Shown here: piece after piece, positions 1-10,844 of the stretch
Position numbering within the stretch: position 1 is the stretch's first letter
Layout of the letters: every line of letters begins with the position of its first letter
Assembly: GCA_036971615.1 (NCBI GenBank)
Contig: JAYKKR010000003.1
Span: 2,356,001-2,420,000, forward strand
DNA from: Amyloporia xantha
Taxonomy: Eukaryota; Basidiomycota; Agaricomycetes; Polyporales; Adustoporiaceae
Reading direction: 5' to 3'
Length of the DNA stretch: 64,000 nt
Position numbers and translations under genes: made by a program
Notes under the pieces: generated by a model
What the model saw: the letters and a program-made list of their open reading frames with translations, nothing else
What the model was told of the DNA's origin: nothing
Database searches by the model: none

Positions 1-400
1 GCTGCAAAAGTTCGGATTTGGTTCGTGAGCCTTGCTATCGGTGGTGTTCAGAGTGCACAATTCTCTGTGATTCTGGGGCCGACTCTCAATCAGAATCGGA
101 TTCTGATCTTGCTTCCGATTTCATCGGGAATTGCAAAGTCGAGCGAAATCACTACTTTTTGCGAACCTCAACCGGGAGGCGGTTCGACGTTCCTAAACGC
201 GCTTCTGGCTACGTCGATTCCGGTTATCTTACGTTACGCAAGATCCTGGCAAATTTTGCCTCGTTCACAAACAATGCATTCACAGTCGGACTTGATTCTG
301 ACCTTGTCCGAGAATCTGCTGTGTTCTACCCAGATTCATACAAGAATCTCTGGACTCTGAACACACCTATTCATACGTTAATGGATGCACTGAATGTGAA
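1..400. other. Unassigned left-edge sequence
   Basis: Two overlapping plus-strand frames stay open here but show no recognisable domain. They do not read as the missing N-terminal half of the aldo/keto reductase downstream. The sequence could be intron, intergenic DNA, or an insertion that separated the reductase from its 5' exons. Confidence 0.3.
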
Positions 401-404
401 TCGC

Positions 405-1117
405 CTACGCAGATTATCTCGATCTCTATCTCATCCACAGCCCTCTGTCCGGAAAGGAGAAACGGCTCGCGACGTGGAAGGCTCTCCTGAAGGCCCGCGA
501 CCTGGGCAAGCTCAGGACCGTCGGCGTCTCGAACTACGGCGTGAAGCACCTCGAGGAGATCCGCGAAGCCGGACTCGAGACGCCTGCCGTCAACCAGATC
601 GAGGTACGCCCGCCCTCCACCATCATTCCCTCGTTCTTGACTGACAGCGCCCCACAGCTCCAGCCGTTCTGCCAGCAGAGGCCGATTGTCGAGTACTGCA
701 AGAAGAACGGGATCTTCGTCCAGGCGTACTGCCCGCTCGTTCGTGGCGAGTTCGGCAACCCGGTCCTCCAGGAGCTCGCTCAGAAGGTGCGTGCACTGCC
801 TGTGCGACCACATTCCGAACCGCGCCACTGACGATTCTCTGCAGTACAAGAAGGATGTTGCGCAGATCCTCGTCCGCTGGTCCCTGCAGCACAAGTGCGT
901 CCTGTCTTGTCCTTGCCTCTCTGCTCGGAGCTGATATTTGACGTTGCGCGGGAACTGCAGTTTCAGCCCGCTGCCTAAGTCCTCCCAGCCGGCGCGCGTC
1001 GTGTCCAACGCGGACTTGTATGATTTCGAGCTTTCGAGCGAGGACTTGGCGAAGATCGATGCGCTTGACAAGGGCAAGGACGGTGCGGTCAGCTGGAATC
1101 CCGTCGATGCCGAGTAA
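405..1117 (+). CDS. Aldo/keto reductase, 3' part only
   Basis: Four exons give an AKR C-terminal half: about 405-603, 658-786, 845-894 and 961-1117, joined by GT-AG introns in consistent phase. Readable motifs are DYLDLYLIHSPLSG, then GVSNYGVKHLEEI, PAVNQIE, GIFVQAYCPLVRGEFG and VLVRW-like QILVRWSLQH. They end with FSPLPKSSQP, the cofactor phosphate-binding signature. Known for the family: NADPH-dependent carbonyl reduction by an (alpha/beta)8 barrel with a Asp-Tyr-Lys-His tetrad. The Asp, Tyr and Lys, which lie in the N-terminal half, are not encoded in bases 1-400 in any frame I can read. The first exon is preceded by a plausible acceptor at about 397-404. Either a long intron carries the 5' exons beyond the left edge, or the gene is a truncated remnant. 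Family assignment is secure; function is not. Confidence 0.75.
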
Positions 1118-1534
1118 GCAAATAGTTGCCGGGCACACCGGAACGATTTTCGAAATACAAAGAGGTAGCCTGAAATACATAGCAGAAGTGCAAGAAAATG
1201 ACCAAGATGTTGTATGTATGTATTCCTAAAGACCTGAATTCATTTGGTAGCGCTACATTCTGGCATCCACAATCCCGGAATGGCAAATATACAAAGTCGA
1301 CAAGAAGTGTTCGGGTTATTACATGCGTCCGAATATCGAGTCCAATGAAAGTAATACAAAAGGACTAGATGGCAATGCTGTTGTATACTAGTCGTGCAGA
1401 TACCTGGATATACCGTCAATTGAAGGGTTATACGACCCTACAAAGAGCAAATTGAGACCAACGGTTTTATGAGAAGCGATTCGTGTATGCGTACCACTGG
1501 TCAACCGTCTTTGAGAATTGCTTCGTGTAGTCAC
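1118..1534. other. Intergenic, no gene seen
   Basis: Stretch between the reductase stop and the 3' end of the first minus-strand DUF6533 gene. Only short, unrelated open frames are present. The two genes are convergent, so this is probably shared 3' flanking sequence. Confidence 0.5.
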
Positions 1535-3190
1535 TCAACCCGAAATGCTCTCCACATCCCGATCCATGCGCTCGGTGGACTCCTGCCAGACGTCCTGTCC
1601 CGCCGCAGCATTGCCTTCTGCAGTGAGCCGAGCGCACGGTGTGTTCGCCTGCGAGGATAGGCCGTAGGCCGGTGCCAGCACATGCCTGGATTCTGCATCG
1701 ACTCTCGATGAATCCTGGCAAGTCGAGCTGCCTTCCGTATGCAATTGCGACTTCGGCCGTGCGATGCCCACAAAGGATATATGTGACGAGTCTTCGGCGC
1801 TGGAATCGAGATCCGTATGACCAATGCTGCGGAGGTTAAGAATGCACCGAGTTATCAGAATGGATGTCATCCTGCCAGTGAGGAGCATGTCAGAGTCTGA
1901 TGCTGGATACGGACCCTGTTTAAGGACGCACGGGACCAGGAAGTTCGTGGCGGCGTCAGAGGTAGCCTGAATGAGAAATTTCTCTAGTGAGCATTTCATC
2001 TTATCGCACGAGACATTGATAATGAGTGACCTCCGTGAAGTAAAGAACTATGTCGATGATGTTCAATGCGAGCAATAACCTGAAAGTCATATCAAACTTG
2101 AAATCGCGATGTAGCCGAGACACAAATAGATGGCGTACACAAAATAGCCCGTGCCTGTGGAAGAAAACCCATCATTGAAAGCTCTGGTGTGGATGCAATA
2201 GTGGCCATACCATCCCTACGAAGAATTGTTTTGAGTGACAACGCTGTGCGCTGTCGATTTGTGGTGCCATATGTTTGGCTTGTATAACGCCAAGTCACCA
2301 GGAGAACGGTGAAGTCGCAGGCGATAGCGCAGGACCGAGTGACAGCGGCCACTTCGAGGGATCAATGATGTGTTTCAGTAGACATTTAGAACATAAGCGA
2401 GATGCAATTACGTCTGCTGAATTGATCAGTATCTGAAAATGAAATCTGCAGGGATTATCACGTACATATCTAATGTTAGAATGGAAAGATCGCCAGCAAA
2501 AGTGGACAACATGGCTTGAACTATGCGGAACTGCCAAAAGTTCAGATCGAGGCGTGATTTTTGTTCAATGAGAGCACCTACCAAGTTTGTCGCGAGAGGA
2601 ACCATTCCCAAGCAAAAGGTCAGAGATGTCGGAATCCATTTGCGTCCGCCAATTGCGTAAACGCGAAGAGCAGAGAATACTGAGGATATAGATTCAATTT
2701 GGACATGACGGACGCTCACAATTACGACTGAACTTTGTTACCTGCGGATACGACAAAGATCATGCAACTCGATGCGTCGATAGCCATGGTTAGATTCTGA
2801 CCGCTTACATTGTATTCAATACACATATTGAAGCGAACATGCCAAATTCTACATACCTCTGAATTTTAGAATACGAATGATCAGTATGTCTAGCTATATA
2901 GTGGTCTTGCACTCACCGTTACAAAATATGAAGGCCCAACGACGACTCGGATGAAGTTGAGGATCCCATATGTAAATGCAAGCCACCGGTTGATATGAAA
3001 TATAATGGTGGTAAATGAGCATTTACGGTGCCAGATTAAAGTGATTTCATCTTCCAAAGTGATGAGATGTTCATATAGCAAGAGAGCTAGCACGAACATA
3101 GGTTTTAGCGTAGACACGGACAGCCCCTCGAGACAGTGGTAGCACTCACTAGCCATCGCCATGGAACATTCATTCTCGAGGTCGCTATTT
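1535..3190 (-). CDS. DUF6533 multi-span membrane protein, copy A
   Basis: A multi-exon minus-strand gene. The N-terminal exons read LENECSMAMA, then across an intron LLLYEHLITLEDEITLIW and IIFHINRWLAFTYGIL, which is the DUF6533 signature (tyrosine followed by an acidic E/D-E turn and a basic W, then a NRY/NRW helix). Later exons read FSALRVYAIGGRKW, VTRSCAIACDFTVLLVTW and LSLKTILRRDG. The final exon has ILITRCILNLRSIGHTDLD and a long polar serine-rich tail ending at 1535. Known of the family: about seven predicted helices, very numerous in Agaricomycetes, function unknown. It is closest to the copy at 10845-12585. The start codon is uncertain and I could not join every exon without ambiguity, so an intact reading frame is likely but unproven. 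Confidence 0.55.
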
Positions 3191-3930
3191 GACACGGTAT
3201 GTGAGCGGCGACATGGAAACTGAGAAAGCCATCAGCTTAACTTGAATTGCGCTATAATAACCGCTCCTGCTTCTAAAGCCTGCATAACTAGTCAGTTTTC
3301 CGAACGTATCACTGGCAGTGGTGTACAAGGCTCGATGCTCCTGCGAACCACTTTGGCCAGAGGAATGTACCAGTGCGTATCGATGCTCGAAGCTTATAGC
3401 TGTATTCGCGGGTCATCGTTTCACCGAGACGAGCACAACCTGGCAGGCGATAAAATCAGAACAGTGGTACGATTCAAAGCAAAGAAATTGACTGCCCTGG
3501 TATGACCACGTAGCAGACTTAAAACATAGCTATCACAGAGCGGGTCAATTCGCTAAATATACTTCAGCTAATAGTCTAAGCATGGCAACTCAGTTAAGAT
3601 GATATCTTACTGGCACGCACCATTCTTGATTCTTTGGGGCTCTACAACACTTGATCTAGAGAAATCATGATTTTAGACTCGGACTACTTGCCCGATCGAC
3701 AAACATGACGCCAATGACGGAGGAAGTTGGACTCCGAGGTACGTCGTCCAATTGACCGAGCATGCCGATCGTCTCAAGGGAGTCAAGAGCATGTTATGGT
3801 GATGTATTGACAGCGCAGTGCAGGCGGTCATCATGATGCACACTGGCCAATGTGAGTGTTGATACACAATGAAAGCATTCTTATCCGTTTTGGAGTCTGG
3901 CTGTACGATTCTGATAAAATCTGGGCGAAC
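3191..3930. other. Intergenic, nothing assigned
   Basis: Sequence upstream of DUF6533 copy A, reaching to the start of duplicated block A. It shows short open frames only and no domain. It probably holds the promoter of copy A and decayed array material. Confidence 0.4.
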
Positions 3931-5330
3931 AATGTCGGGTTCGGCCGTCTGTCGATATCATGCTGTTTTCCATGACCATAGCACCAGCCAACTATTGTTG
4001 CAGAAGCCTACCGATGTTACTGAAGGAAAGCTCGGAATACCAACTGCCGCCCGCTGTAAGTTGGCACATATCTGTAATATGGAAGACTCATCGAAGCAGG
4101 CAATCTAACTCACCCTCGGTGACCGGCTGGAAAGTCGAGATATATACGCCTGATTTGACAACTCTGCGACTCGGAGAAAAGAAGGTCTTTCAGTGAAAGC
4201 TTCCGTTTGTCGTTGGCCTAGGAGTAGCGGGGCATGTCAAGGTTCGTTTGCTCCCACCCGAACGCCGCAATGATCAAGCTGTAAAGATAGAAGTGGACGA
4301 GAGGCGATCGTGGATGGATGACAGGTTACTGGGAAGCCTAAATATGTAGACGAGACAAGCCGAGAGCTTGACAACTTGAAATAGCATGGAGAATCCGTCT
4401 TCCTGTCAAAGATCAAAACGAGCAAATGGGACACTGCATCAAATTTCAGTGACTATGTACATACTGCGATCGTACATATGCAGATATTGAAGGGAAAGTC
4501 AGATAGCAACACCAAAGGTAGGAACATACCCAGATGGTGCAAGTGTTCATGAGATATCAAGACGCTCCGAAAGAGACTGGAAGGCAAAAAATGAGAATAC
4601 ATGGGCGGCCTCAATGAGTATCAAGAAGATTGATGAGGAGTCGTGCCTCACTAGAAATGCGTCGTATCGTGCGTCGACGGAATTAATGGCGCTTGTTCAC
4701 AAGAGTTGCTCAATAGGCATCTTGGGAAAGCACTGGAGCTCCAAGATGTCCGAGTTCTGGTCGCCATAGGCTCCGTCTTCCGATCCGTGCTGGTTAAATG
4801 GCTGGTCGGGAATATCATCTCAGCCACCGGTAGTATCTGTCGATCTCGAAGAGCGCGAGCGATGGTAATGTTTGCCCTTGGAAGATGTAGAGCTGTTGGT
4901 ATGGAACGAGGAAGGGTGCGCTCGCACTATTGAAGGATGTGGACACGTAGACCTCGTCAGAGAAGCGTCTTCGATAGTGGTGCCTTCATTGCGTGAGACG
5001 AAGCTTTGCGGCAGGTTCAGAATATAACGGGATACGATCGCGAGAACCGCTGTGATGCTGTTGCCGCGCATGTCAGACGACAGAAGGCTGAAGGCATGGA
5101 AGGCCATCTAACTGACCGAATAATAAGATCTGCTGTACATTCATATAACTGAATCTAGTGTGAGTGTCGCAAATTACGTATATGACCTCTGTCAGAGATA
5201 ACCTGAGTGACGAACAATGAAATATGCAAAATATTCATCGAGAGCAGCAGTTTGTTGGTAAACGGTCAAATTCAGGTTTGCCTGGTGATTGCTAGTGCAC
5301 CCACAAGGAGTAGAGAGTTCCTAGAATAGG
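3930..5330. repeat. Duplicated block A, left copy
   Basis: Read by eye, this block aligns over roughly 1.4 kb, in the same orientation, with about 13120-14530. Long matching runs include the stretches around 4040-4220, 4520-4760 and 4960-5110. Identity is high but broken by many substitutions and small gaps. It carries the 3' part of one DUF6533 gene plus about 0.7 kb of further sequence that is also conserved between copies. The left copy stops matching near 5330, within the DUF6533 gene body, so the copy is truncated at its right end. Confidence 0.7.
4697..5330 (-). pseudogene. DUF6533 C-terminal fragment, copy B, with stop
   Basis: This is the truncated paralogue of the DUF6533 gene at 13898-15600. 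The helix-adjacent exon reads VSRYILNLPQSFVSRNEGT, followed by a serine/threonine tail ending STDTTGG. Relative to the other copy, a tryptophan codon after TGG has become TGA (complement of 4820-4822). Beyond that stop the frame still matches: DDIPDQPFNQ against RDIPNQSLKQ, and LELQCFPKMPIEQ against LELQSFPKMPTEQ, down to a shared terminal stop near 4697. The N-terminal DUF6533 exons are absent. Truncation plus a nonsense change supports a pseudogene. Confidence 0.65.
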
Positions 5331-6414
5331 CCGCCTCACTAGATGCGGTGTCATCAACTTAGTAGTAACATGCCGTCGACGCAACCTCACGTCATACTAG
5401 TAGGCCGATGCAGAGACTCACGCGTGACGCGCGTACGCGTTGATTGGTATTATTTTACTCTCACCTCAACTCAAGTACAGCCTGCTAAATCACATCGGCA
5501 ATAGCGAATTCGTAGCCTGCGACCATCATTGGATCTCATCGCATTTATGATCCCTCATTAGTACCATAGCTGGACCGAAGCACGATAAGTCATTACGGAA
5601 ATGATTTTCTACACAAAAATTGATCATGGCTCATGATAAATCACCGCTCTCCTGGAAATGGCAGTTGTCAGATACGCATTGTCAATGAGTTCTTACCTTC
5701 GGTGCTAAGCCTGAGACTTCTGAATCAAGGTGATCAATTTCAGTCTATGTCCGTTTCCGTCCCAACTACGGCGCTGCCTTGATCGAGGTAGCCTCTGCGT
5801 TGCTAACGTTCGCCTATAGCTCATTACAGTCAGCTACTGCGACGGTTTCGAACAGTTCATCAGTTACCTATCTCAACTGAGACCCGATTTCGAAGGGAAA
5901 AAGATGCATACATGCTGTCAGTCTCGCATTGTGGACAGTTCGAACTTCGAAAGGTGGTTTTCGATATCTACGCAATGATCATCTCGATGCTTTGCTGTTG
6001 AGTGAGCCATAGGGACTCGAATTCGGTCGGTGTCATATGTCGAACCCCCTGTATCATTCAGCCACCGCAAGTGAAGGTATTATCTGCCTGTCTCCATTTT
6101 TGGTGGACCTTCATCTTGTACTCGACGTGAACAGGAACATGTTGACCATGACAATTATACTAGCCATAACTGGTCTGTCGACAAACTTGAGACAAATTGA
6201 AACCCCCCATTTAATAGAACGAACATTGCATGATAATTGCCCAAGAAGATTGATAGACGCGAAGACACAGAGACACTAGTGCGGTCATTTGATTATTAGT
6301 AATATAGCAAGAAAAATTCCAGTCGGGTTGCTGCGACACCCGGAGATGAAGACCTTTAGAGTTGGATTGTCTGAATAATTAGAAAAATTCCCATCTTGAA
6401 CAATTTAAACTCAC
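5331..6414. other. Intergenic, nothing assigned
   Basis: Between the truncated copy B and the 3' end of copy C. The open frames are short and show no domain. A small cluster of ACGCGT-type hexamers near 5420-5445 is visible but has no gene context. Confidence 0.4.
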
Positions 6415-8150
6415 CTAAACATACCCATTTGCATCGTTGGAGGACGTATGTGCCTCTCCGACATTGACCTCCAGCTCGGTAAGCTCAATCCCCTGAGTAT
6501 CCGTTATCTGACCGCTGTACCCACCCTCTGTGAGATGATGACGTTTGTCCGTATAAAATGACGCTCACATATCAGGAAGTTCCATATCTGCATCGTCTGT
6601 AAACAGCCCGTGACTGAGTGGTTCTCCCAAACTGCCGACAAATGTGGATATGATGGCCGAATCCGGCGTTTGTAGAGAGTCGGTATACCCCGAGCCTATG
6701 AAGGATTGGCTTTCGTCGTCTGAAGAGGTTGAGCGACCGATTTGTCGGAGGTTGAGGAGGAAGCGAGAAACCAGGATGGATGAGATCCTGACGACGCATC
6801 GGTGAACGCTGATGAAAGAACAAGAGAACGACGAACGGCGTGATGAATACTCCCGCCATAGAAAAGGGCTCGGAGAGCTTCAAGGAAATGCAGATCAGTC
6901 ACTGAGAGACAAGACAAATCATACACAAACATTCGTGAAACGCAATATAAGGTCGAGGCTGTTGATAACTGATAGTAATCTGGTTGGCAATGAGGTTAGA
7001 TTGTGCTCTTGTCTATTTGATTCGAGCGTACACAAAGTAAAGAGTTCCTGACCACGACGGATTGATGAGCATAATTATATTGCCTTGGATATGACTAGTC
7101 ACTCTGTACCATTTCGGAGGAGTAACGTTATGAGTAATCTCGACCGTCTGTGTGCCGGCCCGACTGCAGCTTGTAACTTGCGCATGTGAGTCCATGTTAT
7201 GGCGACTACGATGAGGTCCGATGCAATGATGCATGTTCGTGTCACGACGGCCACTGCGACAACTTTCAGCTGTGATTCGTCGACGGCCAATCGAATAATA
7301 CGTACATCTGAATTCTATGATTCAACATATGTAACAGAAGAGGAAGGTAAGTACACAAACCTATTATAGACATAAGTTGAGCCCGTTGGTGCGTTTCCGC
7401 AGAAATTTCCCAAAACTGGGAGAGGGAACACGCCAATCTTCTCAGTGATTATACCATACTTCATGGGGGTCAAATGTACAACCTAGCGTTCTGAAAACTT
7501 TTGTACCTACCAGGTTTGTTCCAACAGGAACCATTCCTAGAAATAGGGTGACGAAAGTGAGGAACCAGCTGCGACCGCTGATGACGTATACACGGAGAGC
7601 GGAAAACACTTCACGTATCTGTCAGCAGTGTAACTGGGAATCTATTGATATTGCTATAGCAGATCTCACCGGCCCATGTAGTGACCAAAATAAGTTGACA
7701 AGCATAGTCCACACCCATCGAGAACTTGCAACTAGAGAAATCCAAGGGATCAATTTGGGTACAATAGATCAATGTGAGGTGCTCTACCTCTACTCAGCAT
7801 ACTGATCAGTTGTGGTAGGCGCCGTGAGATTTAGCAAACGTACCAGGTTGGTGTAAGGGAGAAGCAGTAGGACGTCCACAACAGCCGATACCATCAACGC
7901 GTAACGGTTTATATGGAAGAGGGTCGTCACGCCAGTCAGTCTTGTGAACCATACAGACTTGATCTCTTGAGGAAAGGTTATCAAGTGCTCATAGAAAACC
8001 ACAACTACACATGAGCAGAGCAGTGATCAGCAATTGAACAACGAGACGACATTTCGCACTCACTAGCTACGGCCAGTGTACAATAGTTTTCAGCAACCCT
8101 AGCAACGGTGACATCCTCAGAGAAATCACTTGTGCGAAACGAGTGGACAC
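6415..8150 (-). CDS. DUF6533 multi-span membrane protein, copy C
   Basis: Reads in order: NYCTLAVA, then across an intron IVVFYEHLITFPQEIKSVW, LFHINRYALMVSAVVDVLLL, FSALRVYVISGRSW, VTLFLGMVPVGTNLV, VTRTCIIASDLIVVAITW, LSVINSLDLILRFT and SSILVSRFLLNLRQIGRS. An acidic, serine-rich tail follows, with LPD joined to IGQITDTQGIELTELEVNV and a stop at 6415-6417. The last intron works with donor GTGAGC after 6571 or so and an acceptor ending TACAG, which gives a continuous frame. Signature residues of DUF6533 and the C-terminal SRFLLNLRQ helix are intact, so this copy looks functional. The N-terminal start codon was not resolved: the exon encoding ENYC has an upstream in-frame stop without a Met. Confidence 0.6.
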
Positions 8151-8419
8151 TGACAACTCCTGGATTTCATCTTGAACTTGAAGTGCTGCGCTGCTTGCCG
8201 TGTTCGACATCGAGATTGACGGTAAAGTAGAAGAGGTTTTTGAAGACAAGGCAGGAGCAGTGTTCATTGCGGTATATAATGGGGGAATGAAACATATGAT
8301 GAGCAGGACGCAACCTCCTCTGATAGCGCAACTAAGCCCAGACGGTCGCGGCGGCTTGAAGGCATGGCGTCCGTACACCTAGGTCTAGATCCACACGAAC
8401 AACGACTACTAAATTGTAC

Positions 8420-9760
8420 GTGAAATGAGATGAGGGAATGTGGACAGGTACGCAAGAAGTGTCGCATGGTCCGGGTCTGAGTACACCACATCATCTCGAC
8501 TAGCATGTGGACAGTTTTTACTCCGTATGCCATCAGATACCTGAATGCATTTTGCTGTCGCTACCACAAGGTCACATTCCCGGAAGAGCATCAGAGAGGC
8601 AGCAGACGTACTATGTATCACATCCGTCATCTTGTATATCGTGTTGATAGTAGACGGAACACCACAATATGGGATCCCGGAAATACGCACGATGGGTTCG
8701 ACGAGGCTGTGAACAAATATACTCCTCTTTACATGAGATCCGCCGGTTCTGTGAAGTTCTCAAGATGCGCGCCCATAAGCAGAGACTCACCTCAGGATTG
8801 AAGATTCAGGGCATAACATCCGTCGACTGAGGGCATGTGAGAGGACGAGCTTCTATTTCCCGCGAGGTATGCTCACAAACCTTGTGCAGATGTTTGAAAA
8901 GATCCGAGCCAAAATTTGGATGGTCAACGTTGTGTTCTGGCGCTGTGGCAAGGACGGAACTATGATCTCACCAACTGATAGAACGCGCAACGCCAAATTC
9001 GAGCAGACGAAGAAACTCAATTGAAATCCGTCACGTATACCGTTACATTTTTGCATACAAGGCTCATGTCCGACATCTATCATTGACAAGCCGGAAACAA
9101 TCTGCACAGAGCCACAGCCTCCATACAGAAAGACCGCTGGATCGGATACCTAGCATGCCACGACCCTTGCGAAGAATATCCCTGTCTATCGGTGATGGGC
9201 GACACCGCTCCTGTTGCACCCAAGTCTCGAGTCGGCGGCGAAGAGCAATTCCAAAGCACACGGCCCAGAAGTGGGACTTGCGTATTTGTACTGCTTGGCC
9301 CGTCTGCTGTTTCAGTCTGACCAGGGCTCGTGTGACTGTCTTTATTTTCGCACAGTGAGAACCTCATGACAAACCGTCATCTATACCATTTCAGTTCTTG
9401 TGGAATCAAAAAAGAGACCTTGTATTCTGAAGTGTTTATAAGTGTGACACTGATTTAGTGGGTCTCTGAGCAACCTCGGCGGAGTTTTCTATGTAGCACT
9501 GGGCAGTGCCTCCGGAAACTTGTTGAATCTGTTAGAGGTACGTACCTTTCGCACAACAAAGCCTTCGCACAGAGAGCCTGTCGCCGAAAGGCCATTCCGA
9601 AACCAGTGCCCTCCATACATCTCATCCGATGTCGTGCATGCTTTAGTTGTGTCTGCCTGATTGTCTTTCTAAATCCGTATGTTCAACGGCTTAGAAGAAA
9701 CTATATATAAAGAAAGTGAAATGCAGGCCGCATAGGAATAGAAAGTCGACACTGGAGCTG
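8420..9760 (-). pseudogene. Decayed membrane-protein copy D (block B, left)
   Basis: This stretch aligns by eye with about 17210-18650, with gaps, and the similarity is far above background around 8490-8700, 8820-8990 and 9060-9310. Minus-strand frames break repeatedly, and the two copies do not share one uninterrupted reading frame. The exon-like piece near 18240-18300 reads as a hydrophobic helix (LAGWLGIFLVEVVMQ), reminiscent of the 7-span families around it, but DUF6533 hallmark residues are not seen. I treat it as a relic of a membrane-protein gene related to the array; a non-coding repeat is possible. Confidence 0.4.
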
Positions 9761-9840
9761 AGTAGCCTACAGGCTCCTGTTCATCCTTCTCCGGGAGGTG
9801 GGGCCCATCCGAAGGCGGTACTCTATGCTCAGTGATATAC

Positions 9841-10042
9841 TAGGGTGTTCCACAGTAGGGTTTCCGCGCAGTTCCCGCTCAGTTTCGAGCCAGATTCCAT
9901 TCTGGTTTCCGACTGCCCGAGATGCCCGAGAATCCGGCAAAGCCCGGAAACTGCGTTTTCAACTTTGATTAGGGCGTTGGAAACTGGAGCTCGAGTATGC
10001 TCGCCACGCCTGTATTTGTTCGGGTTTGTATTAGATAAGCAG
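9841..10042 (+). repeat. Left inverted arm of foldback element
   Basis: Reads from TAGGGTGTTCCACAG to TTAGATAAGCAG. It is the reverse complement of 10313-10513 except for one extra A in the run GAGAATCCGG. Confidence 0.9.
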
Positions 10043-10312
10043 GGGTACCTAACCACATGACCGTCTGTGACAAACTATGCAGATAGCCTGTAAACCTCAT
10101 TAATTCAGGTAATGAGGGATGTAGTGCCATAAGAAGTTGTTAGAAGTATTGAAAATGGATTCTCTCCCTTTATATAGCCTTGCAAATGAGATGTAAGGAC
10201 AATACTTACAACTTAGCAGCCATCTGTGCCGCACTTTTGTGACGTGGCCAGCGATGATTTTTAGCAGTGGGTCACACCATGTCACATTGAGATTATCACG
10301 TATCTAATCGAT
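10043..10312. other. Centre of the foldback element
   Basis: 270 bases between the arms. It has no convincing reading frame and no similarity I can see to the flanking DUF6533 genes. Confidence 0.6.
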
Positions 10313-10513
10313 CTGCTTATCTAATACAAACCCGAACAAATACAGGCGTGGCGAGCATACTCGAGCTCCAGTTTCCAACGCCCTAATCAAAGTTGAAAAC
10401 GCAGTTTCCGGGCTTTGCCGGATCTCGGGCATCTCGGGCAGTCGGAAACCAGAATGGAATCTGGCTCGAAACTGAGCGGGAACTGCGCGGAAACCCTACT
10501 GTGGAACACCCTA
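10313..10513 (-). repeat. Right inverted arm of foldback element
   Basis: Starts CTGCTTATCTAATAC and ends CTGTGGAACACCCTA. It mirrors the left arm almost base for base. Confidence 0.9.
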
Positions 10514-10844
10514 CTGAGTCGTCGTCGAGTCTATCGATTTTCAGTTACGTGTGGCGGATTATGTAATTAGGCGCGCGCGACCTGGTGATGCCGTACTGTA
10601 CATTCATGCTGAATCGTCGTCCAATCTTACAGACACCTACACGTATAGACTACGTAGACTACGTACAACATTTCAAGACAAAATCCACTGAATAAACGAA
10701 AGTAGTACACGATAACACTGATACTAGTGGATTCTTGGCAGCGTGGTGCCGCCGCATTCGCAGCGTCATACAAGTCTGGGAAAAGCCTATATGTAAGGTC
10801 AATGTCTATGGGAGTAGGCTCTCTCGTACACTACCTGTCGTTCA

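Larger units (their letters stand above)
9841..10513. mobile_element. Foldback/MITE-like element
   Basis: Non-autonomous element of 673 bases made of two inverted arms of 202 and 201 bases around a 270-base centre. Outer ends read GGGTGTTCCACAGTAGGG and its complement, each flanked by TA, which fits a TA target-site duplication of the Tc1/mariner type. There is no transposase reading frame in the centre. The arms differ by only one inserted A, so the insertion is probably young, or the arms were homogenised. Alternative: a hAT- or Mutator-derived foldback, though no longer target duplication is visible. Confidence 0.8.

Noticed and set aside
5420..5445. ACGCGT hexamers like cell-cycle boxes
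   Set aside because: No promoter or gene context nearby; short motif likely by chance.
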